Assembly (NCBI RefSeq): GCF_020662345.1
Contig: NZ_VMOA01000016.1
Coordinates: 53,673-117,672 of the forward strand
Direction: 5' to 3'
Length of the DNA: 64,000 nucleotides
Origin: Methylobacterium sp. W2
GTDB lineage: Bacteria > Pseudomonadota > Alphaproteobacteria > Rhizobiales > Beijerinckiaceae
The position numbers and the translations under genes were made by a program. The notes under the pieces are model-generated. The model searched no databases. It saw only the letters and a list, made by a program, of their open reading frames with translations, and had not been told where the DNA came from. Positions 52,442 to 60,678 of this stretch are shown here, piece after piece. The number at the start of each line of letters is the position of its first letter. The stretch's first letter is position 1.

Positions 52442-53260
52442 TCAGGCCGCTTCGCGGCCGTTCTGCGAGACATGTCCGCCGAGCCGCGCCCGCAGGTCGG
52501 CCTCGGAGGCGAGGGTGAAATCCGCGACGATGCCGGCGGGCCGGCCGCCGAGCACCACGGCCCGCTCGGCCAGGGCCGCGACATCGGCGGGATCGTGCGT
52601 CACGATGAGCAGGGTGAGCCCGCGCTCCTGCGCGAGGCGCTTCACATCCGCCCGCAGAGCGGCCCGCATCTCGGGATCGAGGGCCGAGAACGGCTCGTCG
52701 AGGAGCAGGATGCGCGGCCGGCTCGCCAGCGCCCGCGCCAGGGCGACGCGCTGCTGCTGGCCGCCCGAGAGCGCATGGGGCTTGGCGTCCACCCTGTCGG
52801 CGAGGCCGACCTCGCCGAGGAGGCGAAGGGCCTCCGAACGGGCCTCGTCGCGCCTGCCCGAATCACGCCTGCCCGGATCGCGCCTGCCCGGATCGCGCCT
52901 GCCCGGATCGCGCCTGCCCATGAGACGAGAGGGCAGGAGCACGTTGTCGAGCACGCTCGCCCAGGGAAGAAGGGCAGGGCGCTGGAACATCATCGTGGCC
53001 CCCGGCACGGGACCGGTCACGGAGGCGCCGTCGATCCCGAGCTCCCCCGATGACGGGGCGACCAGTCCGGCGACGATCTGGAGCAGGGTGGATTTCCCGA
53101 CGCCGGAGGGCCCAAGAATCCCGACCCTCTCCCCGGCCGCGACCTGCAGCGATAGGCGGTCGAGGATGGGTCTGGCGCCATGCCGGAACCCGATGGCATC
53201 GAGGGCGAGATGGGGCGACGGCACGGGGATCCGATCGAAGCATGACCATCCGGCCAGCAT
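52442..53260 (-). CDS. Nitrate/sulfonate-type ABC transporter ATPase (SsuB/NrtD-like)
   Basis: A 272-residue ATPase and the first gene of a five-gene operon. Walker A GPSGVGKST, 'MMFQRPALLPWASVLDNVLLPSRLMG', signature LSGGQQQR, Walker B ILLLDEPFSALD. Between Q-loop and signature is an insertion of repeated Gly-Arg-Arg-Asp-Pro, encoded by 15-bp tandem repeats (52851-52919). The insertion falls in the helical subdomain that meets the permease. Confidence 0.88.
   Translation of the reverse strand: MLAGWSCFDRIPVPSPHLALDAIGFRHGARPILDRLSLQVAAGERVGILGPSGVGKSTLLQIVAGLVAPSSGELGIDGASVTGPVPGATMMFQRPALLPWASVLDNVLLPSRLMGRRDPGRRDPGRRDPGRRDSGRRDEARSEALRLLGEVGLADRVDAKPHALSGGQQQRVALARALASRPRILLLDEPFSALDPEMRAALRADVKRLAQERGLTLLIVTHDPADVAALAERAVVLGGRPAGIVADFTLASEADLRARLGGHVSQNGREAA
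52851..52919. repeat. 15-bp tandem repeats inside an ATPase gene
   Basis: 4.6 copies of CGCCTGCCCGGATCG, period 15 bp, encoding repeats of Gly-Arg-Arg-Asp-Pro/Ser in the helical domain of the ATPase. The copies are almost identical, which suggests recent expansion. Copy-number change would stay in frame. Confidence 0.85.
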
Positions 53261-53450
53261 CTCAGGCCGGCCGATAGACGAAATATTGAATAAAAGCTTT
53301 TGCGAACGCCGTTATAATCGCCGGTTCCGACTAAAGTCGATGACATGATCTTTCAAATACAAAGACAGAACGACCGAAAACTGCTTCGTCTTCCGCTCGT
53401 AAGAGCAGATTTTTCGCGCGAGGCAGCCAGGCTTCCGACGGCGATTGAGA

Positions 53451-54341
53451 CTATCGCGCCATGCCCCAGCGCCGCACGGTGAGCCGTTCGAACGCCGCAA
53501 ACACGACGTTCTCAATGACGAGGCCGATGACGACGACGAGGACGAGACCGGCGAAGACCCGGTCGGTGTAGAGTTCGTTGCGGTTCTGGAAGATGTACCA
53601 GCCGAGGCCGCCGCGCCCCGAGGACGCGCCGAAGACGAGCTCGGCCGCGATCAGCGTGCGCCAGGCAAAGGCCCATCCGATCTTGAGGCCGGACAGGATC
53701 GCCGGCAGCGCGGCCGGGATGAGGATCTGGATCACGTAGGACGGGCCGCGCAGACCGTAGTTGCGCCCGGCCATGCGCAAGGTTTCGGGCACGCCCTGAA
53801 AGCCCGCATAGGTGTTGAGCGCCATCGGCCACAGCACGGAATGGATGAGGACGAAGATCAGGCTGCCGGAACCGAGGCCGAACCAGAGCAGGGCCAGCGG
53901 CAGCAGGGCTATCGCCGGCAGCGGGTTGAACATCGCCGTCAGGGTCGAGAGCAGGTCGCGGCCGAACTGGGTCGAGACCGCCAGGGTGGTCAGCAGGAAG
54001 GCCAGGACGATGCCGTAGACATAGCCCTGCATCAGCACGACGAGGGAGATCCGCACCCGGTCCAGCAGCTCGCCGTTCACGAGGCCTTCCACCAGGGCGG
54101 ACATCGTGGCGCCGAAGCCGGGCAGCAGCAGGTCGTTGTCCTGCCAGCGCGCCAGCCCCTCCCAGACGAGGATGAGGGCGACGATGATCAGGCCCTTGCG
54201 CAGCCAATCCTGCTGCCAGAGCCGGGTCGAGAACGGCAGCACCCGTTCCACCGGGGCTTCGACAAAGGGGGCGAGCACGTGGTCGTATTCGGGACGGATC
54301 GGCGGCACGAGGGGCCGGCCGGCGAGACTGGCCTCGCTCAT
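53451..54341 (-). CDS. Sulfonate/nitrate-type ABC transporter permease (SsuC-like)
   Basis: A 296-residue permease. 'LIIVALILVWEGLARWQDNDLLLPGFGATMSALVEGL', 'FNPLPAIALLPLALLWFGLGSGSLIFVLIHSVLWPMALNTYAGF' and 'FGASSGRGGLGWYIFQNRNELYTDRVFAGL' are family landmarks. A hydrophilic leader of about 55 residues precedes helix 1. It overlaps the ATPase gene by 4 nt and ends the three-gene operon. Inverted repeats (53292-53301, 53328-53339) lie just downstream, in the gap before the next operon. Confidence 0.88.
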   Translation of the reverse strand: MSEASLAGRPLVPPIRPEYDHVLAPFVEAPVERVLPFSTRLWQQDWLRKGLIIVALILVWEGLARWQDNDLLLPGFGATMSALVEGLVNGELLDRVRISLVVLMQGYVYGIVLAFLLTTLAVSTQFGRDLLSTLTAMFNPLPAIALLPLALLWFGLGSGSLIFVLIHSVLWPMALNTYAGFQGVPETLRMAGRNYGLRGPSYVIQILIPAALPAILSGLKIGWAFAWRTLIAAELVFGASSGRGGLGWYIFQNRNELYTDRVFAGLVLVVVIGLVIENVVFAAFERLTVRRWGMAR

Positions 54342-55243
54342 GCGGAAGCCCCCGTGGAGTCTCGGCTTTCGGGAGCGGTCTCGAACAGGCGGCTGTGCAG
54401 ACGCTGCACCGCGTCCTGAAAATCGCGGCTCCCGATGCTGGTCAGATCGAAGGCATGGCTGTTGATCTCGGCCCGCACCCGGCCCGGATGGGGCGAGAGC
54501 AGCGCCACCCGGTTGCCGACCACCAGGGCTTCCTCGATGGAATGGGTGACGAAGAGCAGGGTGAAGCGGGCTTCGTCCCAGAGGGTCAGCAATTCCTCCT
54601 GCATCCGGCGCCGGGTCAGGGCGTCGAGGGCCGCGAAGGGCTCGTCCATCATCAGGACCTTCGGCTGCATCGCCAGCGCCCGGGCGATCGCCACGCGCTG
54701 CTTCATGCCGCCCGAGAGCTGGTGCGGGTAGCTGTCGGCAAAGCGCGTCAGCCCGACCTTGTCGATGTAGTGCCGCGCTCGCTCGGCGGCCTCGCGCCGG
54801 CCGAGGGCGCGGGCCGCGCGCAGGGGGAAGGCGACGTTCTGGGCGACCGTCTTCCAGGGCGGCAGCTGGTCGAATTCCTGGAACACGACGATCCGGTCGG
54901 GGCCGGGCTCGCGAACCGGCACGCCGCCGAGGGTGATCTCCCCCTCCACGGGGCGGAGGAAACCGGCCGCCGCCTTGAGCAGGGTGGACTTGCCGCAGCC
55001 GGACGGCCCGAGCAGGACGAAGCGGTCCCCCTGATGGATATCGAGGTCGATGCGATGGGTGGCGCGCACCACCCGCTCCGGCGTGCGGTATTCGAGGGTC
55101 ACGCCCTTGATCCGCAGCAGCGGCGAAGCCTCGGCCGCGACCGGGGCATGGGCGCGCGCCTCCTCACGCCGCGCCGATCCCCATGCGCGGGGATCGGGAA
55201 GCCCTGTAATGGCGAAGTCGGAGCGGGGAGCCGTGGAGATCAT
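54338..55243 (-). CDS. Sulfonate/nitrate-type ABC transporter ATPase (SsuB-like)
   Basis: A 301-residue ATPase: Walker A GPSGCGKST, Q-loop 'IVVFQEFDQLPPWKTVAQNVAFPL', signature LSGGMKQR, Walker B VLMMDEPFAALD, 'LLFVTHSIEEALVVGNRVALLSPHPGRV'. The ATG at 55243 is chosen; upstream in-frame sequence lies in the binding-protein gene. The N-terminal 45 residues before the core are a poorly conserved extension. It is in the middle of a binding protein-ATPase-permease operon. Confidence 0.88.
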   Translation of the reverse strand: MISTAPRSDFAITGLPDPRAWGSARREEARAHAPVAAEASPLLRIKGVTLEYRTPERVVRATHRIDLDIHQGDRFVLLGPSGCGKSTLLKAAAGFLRPVEGEITLGGVPVREPGPDRIVVFQEFDQLPPWKTVAQNVAFPLRAARALGRREAAERARHYIDKVGLTRFADSYPHQLSGGMKQRVAIARALAMQPKVLMMDEPFAALDALTRRRMQEELLTLWDEARFTLLFVTHSIEEALVVGNRVALLSPHPGRVRAEINSHAFDLTSIGSRDFQDAVQRLHSRLFETAPESRDSTGASA

Positions 55244-55253
55244 CGTGCGCAGC

Positions 55254-56285
55254 TCAGCTGCCGTTGCTGATGCGCGGGTCATCGAAGAAGTAGTCGCCGA
55301 TCGCCTTCGGCTCGGCCTTGATCGCACCGACCCGGTGCATGAACGTGCCGAGACCGATCGTGTTCTCGGGCGTCACCTTGAAGGATACGGCGGGGTTCTT
55401 GATGATCGTCGTCAGGAAGGCCGGGTCGATCTTGCTGCCGTTGATCCGAACGTAGATCTCGGCCGCCTTCTCCGGATTCGCGGTGATGAACTTCGCGGCG
55501 TCGTCGAGGGCGCCGAGGAAGGCCGTATAGGTCTTCGGGCTGTCCTTATAGAACTTCTCCGTGGCGTAGAGCACGGTCGAGGAGGCCGGCCCGCCCTGCA
55601 CGTCATAGGAATTGAGCACGATCCGGGCCTTCGGATTGTCGGCGAGTTCCTGCTCCTGGAAGGGCGGGTTGCCGAAATGGCCGGAAATCTCGGTGCCGCC
55701 CTTGATGATCGCGGCAGTGGCCTCCGGATGCGGGACCGCGACGCTGATCTTGTCGAGCTTGGCGAAATCCTTGTCGCCCCAGAGCTTCGCCGAGGCCAGC
55801 TGCAGGATGCGCGACTGCACCGAGACGCCGACGGCGGGGACCGCGATGCGGTCCTTTTCGGTGAAGTCGGCGATGGTCTTCACGTCGGGATTGTTGGTGA
55901 CGAGGTAGTAGGGGAAATTGCCCAGGGACGCGACGCCCTTGACGTTCTGCCGTCCCCGGGTGCGGTCCCAGAGGGTGAAGAGCGGGCCGACACCGGCACC
56001 GGCGATCTCGATATTGCCGGACAGCAGCGCATCGTTGACGGCCGATCCACCGGAGAGCTGGACGTAGTCCACCTTGATGTCGAGGCCCGCCTGCTTGCCG
56101 TGCTTCTCGATGAGCTTCTGGTCCTCGACGACGTTGAGGAGCAGGTAGACCACGCCGAATTGCTTGGCGATGCGCAGCTGGCCTTCGCCGGCCGCCGCAG
56201 GGCCGAGGCTCGCCAGGGAGAGGGCGAATCCACCCAGAAGAGCCGCAGCCTTCCGGCGCGAGAGGGAAGAGCGTCGGGTCGTCAT
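55254..56285 (-). CDS. Sulfonate/nitrate-type periplasmic binding protein
   Basis: A 343-residue exported protein, MTTRRSSLSRRKAAALLGGFALSL onwards. 'QLRIAKQFGVVYLLLNVVEDQKLIEKHGKQAGLDIKVDYVQLSGGSAVNDALLSGNIEIAGAGVGPLFTLWDRT' and 'PYYLVTNNPDVKTIADFTEKDRIAVPAVGVSVQSRILQLA' match the NitT/TauT class. 'VEDQKLIEKHGK' recalls taurine- or sulfonate-binding proteins. The start at 56285 is chosen by signal and homology; a longer frame has no support. First gene of its operon. Confidence 0.87.
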   Translation of the reverse strand: MTTRRSSLSRRKAAALLGGFALSLASLGPAAAGEGQLRIAKQFGVVYLLLNVVEDQKLIEKHGKQAGLDIKVDYVQLSGGSAVNDALLSGNIEIAGAGVGPLFTLWDRTRGRQNVKGVASLGNFPYYLVTNNPDVKTIADFTEKDRIAVPAVGVSVQSRILQLASAKLWGDKDFAKLDKISVAVPHPEATAAIIKGGTEISGHFGNPPFQEQELADNPKARIVLNSYDVQGGPASSTVLYATEKFYKDSPKTYTAFLGALDDAAKFITANPEKAAEIYVRINGSKIDPAFLTTIIKNPAVSFKVTPENTIGLGTFMHRVGAIKAEPKAIGDYFFDDPRISNGS

Positions 56286-56601
56286 GGGCAAACCTGCTGT
56301 CGAACTCGGACGCGGGACGCGGAGCCGGGTTAGAGAAAGTGTCGTGCAAATCTGCTTGGCGGGGCTCCCGGCGTCAATGAAATCGTTCTCTTTATAGAAC
56401 GGACAAAGGAGATGATCCGTCTCTAGAACAAGCGGATCGTAGTCATTATCGAGCTCGCCGCAGTAATGCGAAGGATATTTCCGGCCGAACGACGAGATGC
56501 CGGAGACCATCGATTTATCTGATCACGCCCGTCGTTCGTTTTACGGGACACGCCGAGCGGGCTAAAGGGTGTGTGCCCTCACAAAACCTGCCGGAGCGGG
56601 A
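56286..56601. other. 316-bp intergenic region upstream of the binding-protein operon
   Basis: An AT-richer patch at about 56380-56480 contains an inverted repeat (56385-56400). It holds the promoter of the importer operon at 56285 and the downstream region of metI. No gene is supported. Confidence 0.45.
56385..56400. promoter_or_regulatory. GTTCT-N6-AGAAC inverted repeat
   Basis: A perfect 5-bp inverted repeat with a 6-nt spacer about 100 bp upstream of the importer operon start. The half-site AGAAC recurs at 56425-56429 and resembles the GAACTA arm of the palindrome before metN, so one sulfur regulator may read both. Confidence 0.35.
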
Positions 56602-57267
56602 TCACGCCCGGCGGATGCGCCGGTTGAGCCGGGCGGCGAGCCGCTCGCCGATGGTCTGGACCGCCTGGACCAGGACGATCAGTACGACGACGACGGCCAG
56701 CATCATCTCGGGCCGGAAGCGCTGGTAGCCGTAGCGGATGCCGAGATCGCCCAGGCCCCCGCCGCCGACGGCGCCGACCATGGCCGAGTAGCCGAGCAGC
56801 GACACCACCGCGAGGGTCAGGCCGAGGAGGATGCCAGGCAGCGCCTCCGGGATCAGCACCTTGCGGATGATGGTGAGCGGGCCGGCCCCGAAGGCGCGCG
56901 CCGCCTCCACCAGCCCGGCATCGACCTCGCGGATCGCCGCCTCCACCAGGCGGGCGATGAAGGGCGTCGCCGCCACCGTCAGCGGCACCGTGGCGGCCCA
57001 CATCCCGATGGAGGTGCCGGCGATGAGCCGGGTGAAGGGGATGATGGCCACGACCAGGATGATGAAGGGCGTCGAGCGGGTGGCGTTGACGACGAGGCCC
57101 AGCACGCCGTTGAGCCAGGGTGCGGCGAGCAATTCCCCGCGCCGGCTCGTCGCCAGGAAGACACCCAACGGAAGGCCGAACAGCGTGCCGAGAGCAGCCG
57201 CCACGGCCACCATGGACAGGGTGTCGCCGGTGGCCTGGAGCAGCAGGCGGATCATTTCAGGCGACAC
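56602..57267 (-). CDS. metI: Methionine-type ABC transporter permease (MetI)
   Basis: A 221-residue permease. GTG at 57267 gives [20 protein letters not shown], the usual MetI N-terminus, and has GGAGG 6 nt upstream; it overlaps metN by 11 nt. '[11 protein letters not shown]', '[43 protein letters not shown]', '[37 protein letters not shown]' and '[25 protein letters not shown]' are MetI signatures. It imports methionine or related sulfur compounds together with MetN and a MetQ protein. Confidence 0.95.
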   Translation of the reverse strand: MSPEMIRLLLQATGDTLSMVAVAAALGTLFGLPLGVFLATSRRGELLAAPWLNGVLGLVVNATRSTPFIILVVAIIPFTRLIAGTSIGMWAATVPLTVAATPFIARLVEAAIREVDAGLVEAARAFGAGPLTIIRKVLIPEALPGILLGLTLAVVSLLGYSAMVGAVGGGGLGDLGIRYGYQRFRPEMMLAVVVVLIVLVQAVQTIGERLAARLNRRIRRA

Positions 57268-58381
57268 GGCGATCCTCCGCGCTATGGGCCGGCAGGTAGC
57301 CGAGGAGATCGGAGACAAGGCCGTGAGCGTCGAGGAAGGCGCGGGCCCGGCCGACCACGTCCGGCCCCGCGGGCAGGCCGACCGTGAGGGAGCCGAAGGG
57401 CTGCCCGGCGATCTCGTCGACGGTGCCGGACAGGATGTTGGCCTCGATGCCGGTCTCGCGGGCGAGCCGCGCGACGATCGGGTCGTTGGCGTGAGGCCCG
57501 CGGAAGGCGATCCGCAGGACCGCCCGGCCACCCGCGATCGGTCGGGTCTCGATCCCGGCGCGGAGTGCTGCCGGCAGGGTCAGCCCCATCTCCCCGGCGA
57601 GGAGCGTGCGCGTCATCTCCGCCTGGGGCCGGGTGAAGACCTCGAACACGTCGCCCTGTTCGACGATGCGGCCCGCTTCCAGCACGGCGACGCGATCCGC
57701 CACGGCGCGGATCACCGACATCTCATGGGTGATGAGCACGATGGTGAGGCCGAGCTCGCGGTTGATGCGGCGCAGGAGCGCCAGGATCGACCGCGTGGTC
57801 TCGGGGTCGAGGGCGGAGGTGGCCTCGTCGGAGAGGAGGACGCTCGGCCCCGTGGCCAGGGCCCGGGCGATGCCGACACGCTGCTTCTGCCCACCGGAGA
57901 GCTCGGCGGGATAGCGGTCGCGCTGCTCCTCCAACCCGGTCAGGGCCAGCAATTCCTCGACACGGGCGCGGATCGCGGCCTTGCCCCGGCCCTCGATCTC
58001 CAGGGGCAGGGCGATGTTGCCGAAGGCGGTGCGTGAGGAGAGCAGGTTGAAATGCTGAAAGATCATGCCGATGCCGCGGCGCATCCGGCGCAGCGCGCGC
58101 TCGTCAAGGGACGAGACCTCCGCATCCCCGACACTGACACGGCCGGCGCTCGGGCGTTCCAGCCCGTTGATGAGCCGGATCAGACTCGATTTCCCCGCAC
58201 CCGAGCGGCCGATCACCCCCAGCACCGAACCGGCCGTCACCGACAGGTCGATCCCACTGAGCGCCGAAACGCCGGCGCCGTCGCGGGTGGAGTAGGTCTT
58301 CGCCACCTGCTCGAAACGGATCAGCGCATCCGGCGGCGGCGGGACGGCATTGCCGCCGCGGTCGATCTGACTTCCAGGCAC
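57257..58381 (-). CDS. metN: Methionine-type ABC transporter ATPase (MetN)
   Basis: A 374-residue ATPase: Walker [10 protein letters not shown], '[25 protein letters not shown]', signature LSGGQKQR, Walker [13 protein letters not shown], and a C-terminal NIL (ACT-like) domain (about 290-360) that binds methionine for feedback inhibition. '[11 protein letters not shown]' and '[13 protein letters not shown]' are MetN hallmarks. GTG at 58381 is chosen (GAGG 8 nt upstream); GTG at 58390 is possible. First gene of metNI, divergent from the sulfite dehydrogenase genes. Confidence 0.95.
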   Translation of the reverse strand: MPGSQIDRGGNAVPPPPDALIRFEQVAKTYSTRDGAGVSALSGIDLSVTAGSVLGVIGRSGAGKSSLIRLINGLERPSAGRVSVGDAEVSSLDERALRRMRRGIGMIFQHFNLLSSRTAFGNIALPLEIEGRGKAAIRARVEELLALTGLEEQRDRYPAELSGGQKQRVGIARALATGPSVLLSDEATSALDPETTRSILALLRRINRELGLTIVLITHEMSVIRAVADRVAVLEAGRIVEQGDVFEVFTRPQAEMTRTLLAGEMGLTLPAALRAGIETRPIAGGRAVLRIAFRGPHANDPIVARLARETGIEANILSGTVDEIAGQPFGSLTVGLPAGPDVVGRARAFLDAHGLVSDLLGYLPAHSAEDRRVA

Positions 58382-58847
58382 TCGCCACACCTCATGCGCC
58401 CGGCACGCGCAGGTGCGGGGCGGTGGAACGGAATCATTATCGTCTATCTCGTAGTTCTATGAACTATACTTGGCACATTCAATGAAACTGATTGTTAAAT
58501 CGCTCACCCATCAAGCAAAATCCATCCCCACAACACCGCCACGAGAGAACAATCCACCAGGCGCACTCGTATTCGGGCGGGGCCGCCTGCGCGGCGTCGG
58601 GCACGGCAATCGCGGCATCGCCTAAGCGGCACCACCCGATCTGGAAAATTCGCCCCCGGAGTCCCGGTTCGAGGGAAGATGTGTTCGCGTCTCTACAAGA
58701 AATGAAAAATCCATACCGTTGATTGCGAAGGCTGGATACGGTCCAATGAAGGTCATCGAGAGAGACGCAGCCACGCTCTTCTTTCGCCACCAGCCCCGAC
58801 ATCTCGCTTCGCGTTCTACACCGAACGCCCATTCGGACCCCGTCTTC
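58382..58847. other. 466-bp divergent region between metNI and the sulfite dehydrogenase genes
   Basis: AT-richer at about 58430-58520, with a perfect palindrome at 58452-58466. I see no convincing SAM riboswitch fold by eye. In-frame TTG/ATG codons upstream of 58848 would extend the sulfite dehydrogenase but have no ribosome site. Confidence 0.5.
58452..58466. promoter_or_regulatory. Perfect 6-3-6 palindrome upstream of metNI
   Basis: TAGTTC, TAT, GAACTA lies about 70-85 bp upstream of the MetN start. It is a candidate operator for the regulator of methionine-type uptake. Confidence 0.5.
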
Positions 58848-60101
58848 ATGCCGTCTGACACATCGCGCGCACCGCGCCGGTCTTCGAGCCGGCGCGGCTT
58901 CCTTCGGCTGGCCGGCGGCGCGGCGGGCGGAATCGCCACCGCCGCCCACGCCCTGGATGCGGGCGATCCCCTCGCCATCCCCGACTGGAGCCGGACGCCC
59001 GGAGCGCCCTCGGCCTCTCCCCCCTATGGCCGGCCCTCGCCCTACGAGACTCTGGGGCGCCGATCGCGGACGCCGCCGGCCTTTCCCGGCGCCTCCTCCA
59101 CCGGCACGCCGCTCCAGCACCTGCACGGCATCATCACGCCCAATGGCCTGCATTTCGAGCGCCACCATGCCGGGGTGCCGGCCATCGACCCGGAGCGCCA
59201 CCGGCTGGCGATCCACGGCCTGGTGGAACGGCCCCTCATCCTCACCATGGACGATCTCGTGCGGATGCCGTCGGTCTCGCGCATCCATTTCCTCGAATGC
59301 TCGGGCAACACCCCGTGGTTCGGGGCCAAGCCGGGCTGGACCCTCCAGGAAAGCCACGGCCTCCTCTCCTGCGCCGAATGGACCGGCGTGGAGTTGAGCA
59401 CCCTCCTCGACGAAGTCGGGCTGAAGCCGGGCGCCGCCTGGATCCTGGCGGAGGGCGCGGACGCCGCCGGGATGAGCCGGAGCATTCCCCTCGACCTCGC
59501 GCGGGACGGCGCGATCCTGGCCTATGCCCAGAACGGGGAGCGGCTCCGCCCGGAACAGGGCTACCCGCTGCGGCTGTTCGTGCCGGGGGTCGAGGGCAAT
59601 CTCAGCATCAAATGGCTGCGGCGGCTCAAGGTCGGAGACCAGCCGTTCCAGACCCGCGAGGAAACCTCGAAATACACCGACCTGATGCCGGACGGGTCGG
59701 CGCGCCAGTTCACCTTCGTGATGGAGGCCAAATCCGTCATCACCACGCCGTCCGGCGGCGAGCAGCTGCGCACGCCCGGATTTCGCGAGATCTGCGGCCT
59801 CGCCTGGACGGGGCGCGGCCGCATCGCAGGCGTCGAGGTCTCCACCGATGGCGGCGCGCGCTGGCAGGCGGCCGTTCTGGAGGGTCCGATCCTGCCCAGA
59901 TGCCTCACCCGGTTCCGGCTCCCCTGGCGCTGGGAGGGCGGCCCGGCGCATCTCCTCAGCCGGGCCACCGACGAGACGGGCTACGTCCAGCCGCCGCGCG
60001 CGGCGCTGGTCTCGGTCCGGGGCACCCAATCCTTCTACCACAACAACGGAATCGCCGGCTGGCACATCGCCGCCGAGGGGGGCGTGAGTCATGCGGTTTA
60101 G
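58848..60101 (+). CDS. Molybdopterin sulfite dehydrogenase / sulfane dehydrogenase subunit (SoxC/SorA-like)
   Basis: A 417-residue Tat-exported enzyme (SSRRGFLRLAGGAAGG). The molybdenum-ligating Cys151 lies in 'HFLECSGNTPWFG'. 'LQHLHGIITPNGLHFERHHAGVP', 'IPLDLARDGAILAYAQNGERLRPEQGYPLRLFVPGVEGNLSIKWLRRLKVGDQPF' and 'TGRGRIAGVEVSTDGGARWQAAVL' match SoxC of sulfur oxidisers. It oxidises sulfite (or SoxY-bound sulfane sulfur) in the periplasm and passes electrons to the downstream cytochrome. The start at 58848 lacks a good ribosome site, so an upstream start is possible. Confidence 0.9.
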   Translation: MPSDTSRAPRRSSSRRGFLRLAGGAAGGIATAAHALDAGDPLAIPDWSRTPGAPSASPPYGRPSPYETLGRRSRTPPAFPGASSTGTPLQHLHGIITPNGLHFERHHAGVPAIDPERHRLAIHGLVERPLILTMDDLVRMPSVSRIHFLECSGNTPWFGAKPGWTLQESHGLLSCAEWTGVELSTLLDEVGLKPGAAWILAEGADAAGMSRSIPLDLARDGAILAYAQNGERLRPEQGYPLRLFVPGVEGNLSIKWLRRLKVGDQPFQTREETSKYTDLMPDGSARQFTFVMEAKSVITTPSGGEQLRTPGFREICGLAWTGRGRIAGVEVSTDGGARWQAAVLEGPILPRCLTRFRLPWRWEGGPAHLLSRATDETGYVQPPRAALVSVRGTQSFYHNNGIAGWHIAAEGGVSHAV

Positions 60102-60678
60102 CGGCCTCGGCCTTCTCGCCTGCCTGATGGCGACGGGCGCCGCCCTGGCGGACCCGTCCGGGCCCGTCTCCCTGTCCGGGATCGGCCGCCCGGCGACCCC
60201 GCAGATCCTCGCCCTCTGGGACATCGACGTGCGGGCCGACGGGCAGGGTCTGCCCGCCGGCCATGGCAGCGTGCGCCAGGGGGAAGCCCTGTTCGGGGCG
60301 CGCTGCGCCGCCTGCCACGGGGCGCAGGGGGAAGGCGCTGCGGCCGACAGGCTCGCGGGCGGCCAGGGCAGCCTCGCGACGGGCAAGCCGGTGCGGACGG
60401 TGGGCAGCTTCTGGCCCCATGCCACCACCCTGTTCGACTATATCCGCCGCGCCATGCCCTACGACGCGCCGCAATCCCTGAGCGCCGACGAGACCTACGC
60501 CGTCAGCGCCTATGTCCTGCATCTCAACGGCATCCTGCCGGAGGGAGCCGAACTCGATGCCGCCTCCCTGCCGAAGGTGCGGATGCCGAACCGGGACGGC
60601 TTCACCACGGACAGCCGCCCCGACGTGCCGGCGCGCGCCGGTCAGGCGCCTCTCACCGGGATCACCGCGCCGCGATAG
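60091..60678 (+). CDS. Exported cytochrome c (SoxD/SorB-like)
   Basis: A 195-residue protein with signal MRFSGLGLLACLMATGAALA. One heme site, C72-A-A-C75-H76, in 'EALFGARCAACHGAQGEG'; the Met ligand is probably in 'RRAMPYDAPQSL'. 'TVGSFWPHATTLFDYIRRAMPY' and 'AYVLHLNGI' are typical of SoxD and SorB cytochromes. It overlaps the upstream gene by 11 nt and is the electron acceptor for it. Only one heme domain is present, while many SoxD proteins have two. Confidence 0.9.
   Translation: MRFSGLGLLACLMATGAALADPSGPVSLSGIGRPATPQILALWDIDVRADGQGLPAGHGSVRQGEALFGARCAACHGAQGEGAAADRLAGGQGSLATGKPVRTVGSFWPHATTLFDYIRRAMPYDAPQSLSADETYAVSAYVLHLNGILPEGAELDAASLPKVRMPNRDGFTTDSRPDVPARAGQAPLTGITAPR

Noticed and set aside
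52851..52919. Short regularly spaced repeats as a CRISPR array
   Set aside because: Units are directly adjacent without unique spacers and lie inside an ATPase gene; they are simple tandem repeats.
58382..58847. SAM riboswitch upstream of metNI
   Set aside because: I could not trace a SAM-I or SAM-II pattern by eye; only a short palindrome is clear. A covariance-model search would decide.
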